In this document: positions 14,666 through 16,928 of the stretch, one piece after another
Layout of the letters: each line of letters begins with the position of its first letter
How positions within the stretch are numbered: the stretch's first letter is position 1
Source of the DNA: Alphaproteobacteria bacterium
Lineage (GTDB): Bacteria; Pseudomonadota; Alphaproteobacteria; Paracaedibacterales; CAIULA01
Direction: 5' to 3'
DNA: 16,928 bases
Assembly: GCA_019751935.1 (NCBI GenBank)
Contig: JAIEMR010000201.1
Coordinates: forward strand, 1-16,928
Made by a program: the position numbers and the translations under genes
Notes under the pieces: model-generated
Database searches by the model: none
Told to the model about the DNA's origin: nothing
Seen by the model: only the letters and a program-made list of their open reading frames with translations

Positions 14666-16777
14666 CTAGCCTTCTGCAGCAGAAGAAGATTCTGGCAACA
14701 AAGCTTTCATACTAAGCTTTACTTTGCCGCGGTCATCAAAACCAACAACTTTAACTTGGACTTGATCACCAACATTAACAATGTCGCTAACTTTTCCAAC
14801 GCGATGATTCGCAAGTTCACTAATGTGCACCAAACCATCTTTACTACCAAGGAAGTTTACAAACGCACCAAAGTCCGCAATCTTTACGACTTTTCCTGTG
14901 TAAACTGCGCCAACTTCAGGCTCACAAGCAATTGCCGTAATTGCTGCTTGAGCGCCCTCTATGGACTTTGAATCGTATCCAGAAATGGTGATATTTCCAT
15001 CATCATCAATATCAATCTTAGCGCCTGTAGTCTCGCAGATTTCTCTGATAACTTTACCGCCAGAGCCAATAACTTCACGAATCTTATCGCGATTGATTTT
15101 CATTGTAACCATACGCGGAGCATAGTCACTAACTTGACCTCTTGATTCTTCTAGCGCTTTAGACATTTCACCCAAAATATGAAGGCGTCCCGCAAGTGCT
15201 TGCTTTAAAGCAATTTTCATGATTTCAGGTGTGATGCTGGTGATTTTAATATCCATTTGAAGAGCTGTTACACCGACTTCTGTTCCAGCAACCTTAAAGT
15301 CCATGTCTCCTAAGAAGTCTTCATCACCAAGAATATCGGAAAGAACAGCAAATTTCTTGCCTTCCTTGATTAATCCCATAGCAATACCAGCAACAGGCCT
15401 CACCAAAGGCACGCCTGCATCCATCATTGATAAAGATGTTCCGCAAACCGTTGCCATGGAAGAAGATCCATTGGATTCAGTTATTTCCGAAACAGAACGA
15501 AGAGTATAAGGGAATTGCTCTTTGGTTGGAAGCAGCGGGCGTATAGCACGCCATGCCAGCTTTCCATGACCAATTTCACGGCGACCTGGGCCTGTCATAC
15601 GACCAACTTCACCTACTGAGAATGGCGGAAAATTGTAATGCAGCAAGAATCTTTCTCTGTATTCCCCTTCTAAGGCATCAATCATCTGTTCATCTTGACC
15701 CGTTCCAAGTGTTGTTACAACCAAGGCTTGAGTTTCTCCGCGGGTAAACAACGCACTGCCATGAGTCCTTGGCAGAAAACCTGCTTCACACACAATGGGG
15801 CGAATATCGGTTAAACCACGTCCATCAACACGTTTTTCGTGATCGATAACATTTCCTCTTAAGATTTCAGATTGCAGACCTTCTAACAAACTGTCAGGGT
15901 TCATTCCAGAAAATTCTGCCTCTAAAGTTTCCTTTGCCTTGCTCTTCGCGGCATCAAGTGCAGCATAACGATCTTGTTTTACTGTTATTTCATAAGCTTT
16001 TCTTATATCAGCCGCTGCAACTTCTGCTACACGCTTTTTCATTGCCACATGAAGGTCATGCTGACCTGCAACAACCCATTCAGCTTTACCAGCCTTCTTC
16101 TTTAAAGACTCAATCATTTTTAAAACAGGCTCAAAACCTTTGTGTCCAAAGACAACAGCTTCAAGCATAAGGTCTTCTGATAACTCTTTAGCTTCTGATT
16201 CAACCATCAGTACACCTTCAGAGGTTCCTGCTACAACTAGATCAAGAGTGCTTAGTGAAAGATCACTTGGGATTGGGTTCAAAATAAATTTACCATCAAC
16301 ATATCCAACTTTGGATGCGCCGACTGGCCCCATGAAAGGAAGGCCAGAAATGCTCAGAGCAGCAGATGCACCAATGAGTGCTGTGATGTCCATATCATTT
16401 TCATGATCATAGCTTAAAACAGTACAGATGACCTGAACTTCATTATGAAATCCTTCAGGAAACAGTGGGCGAATTGGCCTATCAATTAATCTTGAAACTA
16501 ATGTTTCCTTTTCAGATGGCTTATTTTCACGTTTTAAAAATCCACCCGGAATTCTACCAACCGCAAAGGTTTTCTCTTGGTAATGAACAGAAAGCGGTAA
16601 AAAATCTATGTCAGGTTTTGCTTCTCTTTTACCAACAACCGTACATAGAACAGTTGTTCCACCATAAGTCACCATCACGGCACCATCAGCTTGACGAGCA
16701 ACTTTTCCTGTTTCCAGAATCAATGAACGTCCTGCCCATTGAATCTCTTCTCTAATAACTTTAAAAAAATCTGACAT
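14666..16777 (-). CDS. pnp: Polynucleotide phosphorylase
   Basis: The 703-residue protein has the full PNPase plan: first RNase PH domain (about 1-145, with GRIPGGFLKRE and LIDRPIRPLFP), all-helical linker (about 240-310), second and catalytic RNase PH domain (about 315-545, with FPPFSVGEVG, RREIGHGKLA and GDEDFLGDMDFKVAGT, whose aspartates bind metal). A KH domain follows with the GxxG loop in IGSGGKVIREIC (about 565), then a C-terminal S1 domain (about 620-695, GKVVKIADFGAFVNF and GLVHISEL). It degrades RNA 3' to 5' with phosphate, as part of the RNA degradosome. ATG 16777 has AGGA five bases upstream. It lies directly downstream of rpsO, the usual bacterial order, separated by a terminator-like hairpin that sets read-through. 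Confidence 0.98.
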   Translation of the reverse strand: MSDFFKVIREEIQWAGRSLILETGKVARQADGAVMVTYGGTTVLCTVVGKREAKPDIDFLPLSVHYQEKTFAVGRIPGGFLKRENKPSEKETLVSRLIDRPIRPLFPEGFHNEVQVICTVLSYDHENDMDITALIGASAALSISGLPFMGPVGASKVGYVDGKFILNPIPSDLSLSTLDLVVAGTSEGVLMVESEAKELSEDLMLEAVVFGHKGFEPVLKMIESLKKKAGKAEWVVAGQHDLHVAMKKRVAEVAAADIRKAYEITVKQDRYAALDAAKSKAKETLEAEFSGMNPDSLLEGLQSEILRGNVIDHEKRVDGRGLTDIRPIVCEAGFLPRTHGSALFTRGETQALVVTTLGTGQDEQMIDALEGEYRERFLLHYNFPPFSVGEVGRMTGPGRREIGHGKLAWRAIRPLLPTKEQFPYTLRSVSEITESNGSSSMATVCGTSLSMMDAGVPLVRPVAGIAMGLIKEGKKFAVLSDILGDEDFLGDMDFKVAGTEVGVTALQMDIKITSITPEIMKIALKQALAGRLHILGEMSKALEESRGQVSDYAPRMVTMKINRDKIREVIGSGGKVIREICETTGAKIDIDDDGNITISGYDSKSIEGAQAAITAIACEPEVGAVYTGKVVKIADFGAFVNFLGSKDGLVHISELANHRVGKVSDIVNVGDQVQVKVVGFDDRGKVKLSMKALLPESSSAAEG

Positions 16778-16794
16778 TTTTATCCTTTAATACA

Positions 16795-16832
16795 TAAAAA
16801 AATAAAGGGAGCGCTCGTTAAAACGCCCCCTT
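16795..16832 (-). terminator. rpsO terminator/attenuator before pnp
   Basis: On the - strand AAGGGGGCG pairs with CGCTCCCTT (nine pairs, one G-U) over a 10-base loop, followed by TA and a seven-T run. It sits between rpsO and pnp, as does the rpsO terminator in other bacteria, where partial read-through feeds pnp. Confidence 0.8.
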
Positions 16833-16867
16833 CTCATTTCAAAACAAATATAACGTAATCAAAACTT

Positions 16868-16928
16868 TTAACGACGTATATTCAAACGCTTGATGACTTG
16901 CTGATACCGGCTATCATCTTTTCTTTTT
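16868..16928 (-). CDS. rpsO: 30S ribosomal protein S15, C-terminal end (partial)
   Basis: The last 19 complete codons before the stop read KKDDSRYQQVIKRLNIRR, matching the conserved S15 tail (K-K-D-x2-R-Y-x2-[LV]-I-x-R-L-x-[IL]-R). The 5' part lies beyond the window edge. S15 binds 16S rRNA in the 30S platform. Position directly upstream of pnp confirms the assignment. Confidence 0.95.
   Translation of the reverse strand, partial: KRKDDSRYQQVIKRLNIRR

Noticed and set aside
14756..16755. Several + strand frames of 60-96 codons within pnp
   Set aside because: They are antisense shadows of the fully conserved pnp gene.

Overview
The window is AT-rich and reads as a chromosomal segment of an alphaproteobacterium, most likely an obligate intracellular or protist-associated member of the Holosporales/Rickettsiales type. 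That placement is an inference. It rests on the low GC, a Rickettsia-like single-HKD phospholipase D with an N-terminal export segment, a palindromic repeat of the 'GTCATnnCGAG...GATCCAG' kind common in such genomes, many exported proteins of unknown family, and alphaproteobacterial-looking rpsO/pnp.

Layout. (1) 1-5750 is an accessory region. It holds two large paralogous exported multi-pass membrane proteins (869 and 701 aa, + strand). Both carry an identically spaced four-cysteine domain (CX2C-X27-C-X24-C) around an NATTGEGTG core that I do not recognise from any family. Between them, on the - strand, lies a 39-codon gene for a tiny secreted peptide, sharing a bidirectional terminator with the first paralog, followed by a composite palindromic repeat element. 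A 103-bp structure with 15-bp perfect inverted ends follows the second paralog. (2) 5854-6761 (- strand) carries an HU-family DNA-binding protein followed at short distance by the exported phospholipase D-like protein. (3) 6783-7447 is largely non-coding, with one perfect DnaA-box sequence, a 7-bp tandem repeat and a terminator. (4) 7448-8143 (- strand) is a small outer-membrane beta-barrel protein with a palindrome over its likely promoter. (5) 8435-9388 (+) is a membrane-anchored glycosyltransferase-like protein, convergent with (6) a - strand operon: an ABM-type monooxygenase, cydB (cytochrome bd oxidase subunit II, with no cydA beside it) and an overlapping serine beta-lactamase-like hydrolase. 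(7) 12361-12882 (+) is an exported, acidic then lysine-rich LEA/apolipoprotein-like helical protein, divergent from that operon. (8) 13224-16928 is housekeeping: an Fe-S cluster rRNA uracil methyltransferase (+), then tRNA-Gln(UUG), pnp and the 3' end of rpsO on the - strand, with terminators after rpsO and after pnp.

The housekeeping part is ordinary. The part most likely to be undescribed is the left third: the paired four-cysteine membrane proteins with a tiny exported peptide between them, plus the exported helical protein at 12361, which shares an 'EDDEC' acidic-cysteine segment with the first paralog. All function statements for these are inference from topology and motifs.
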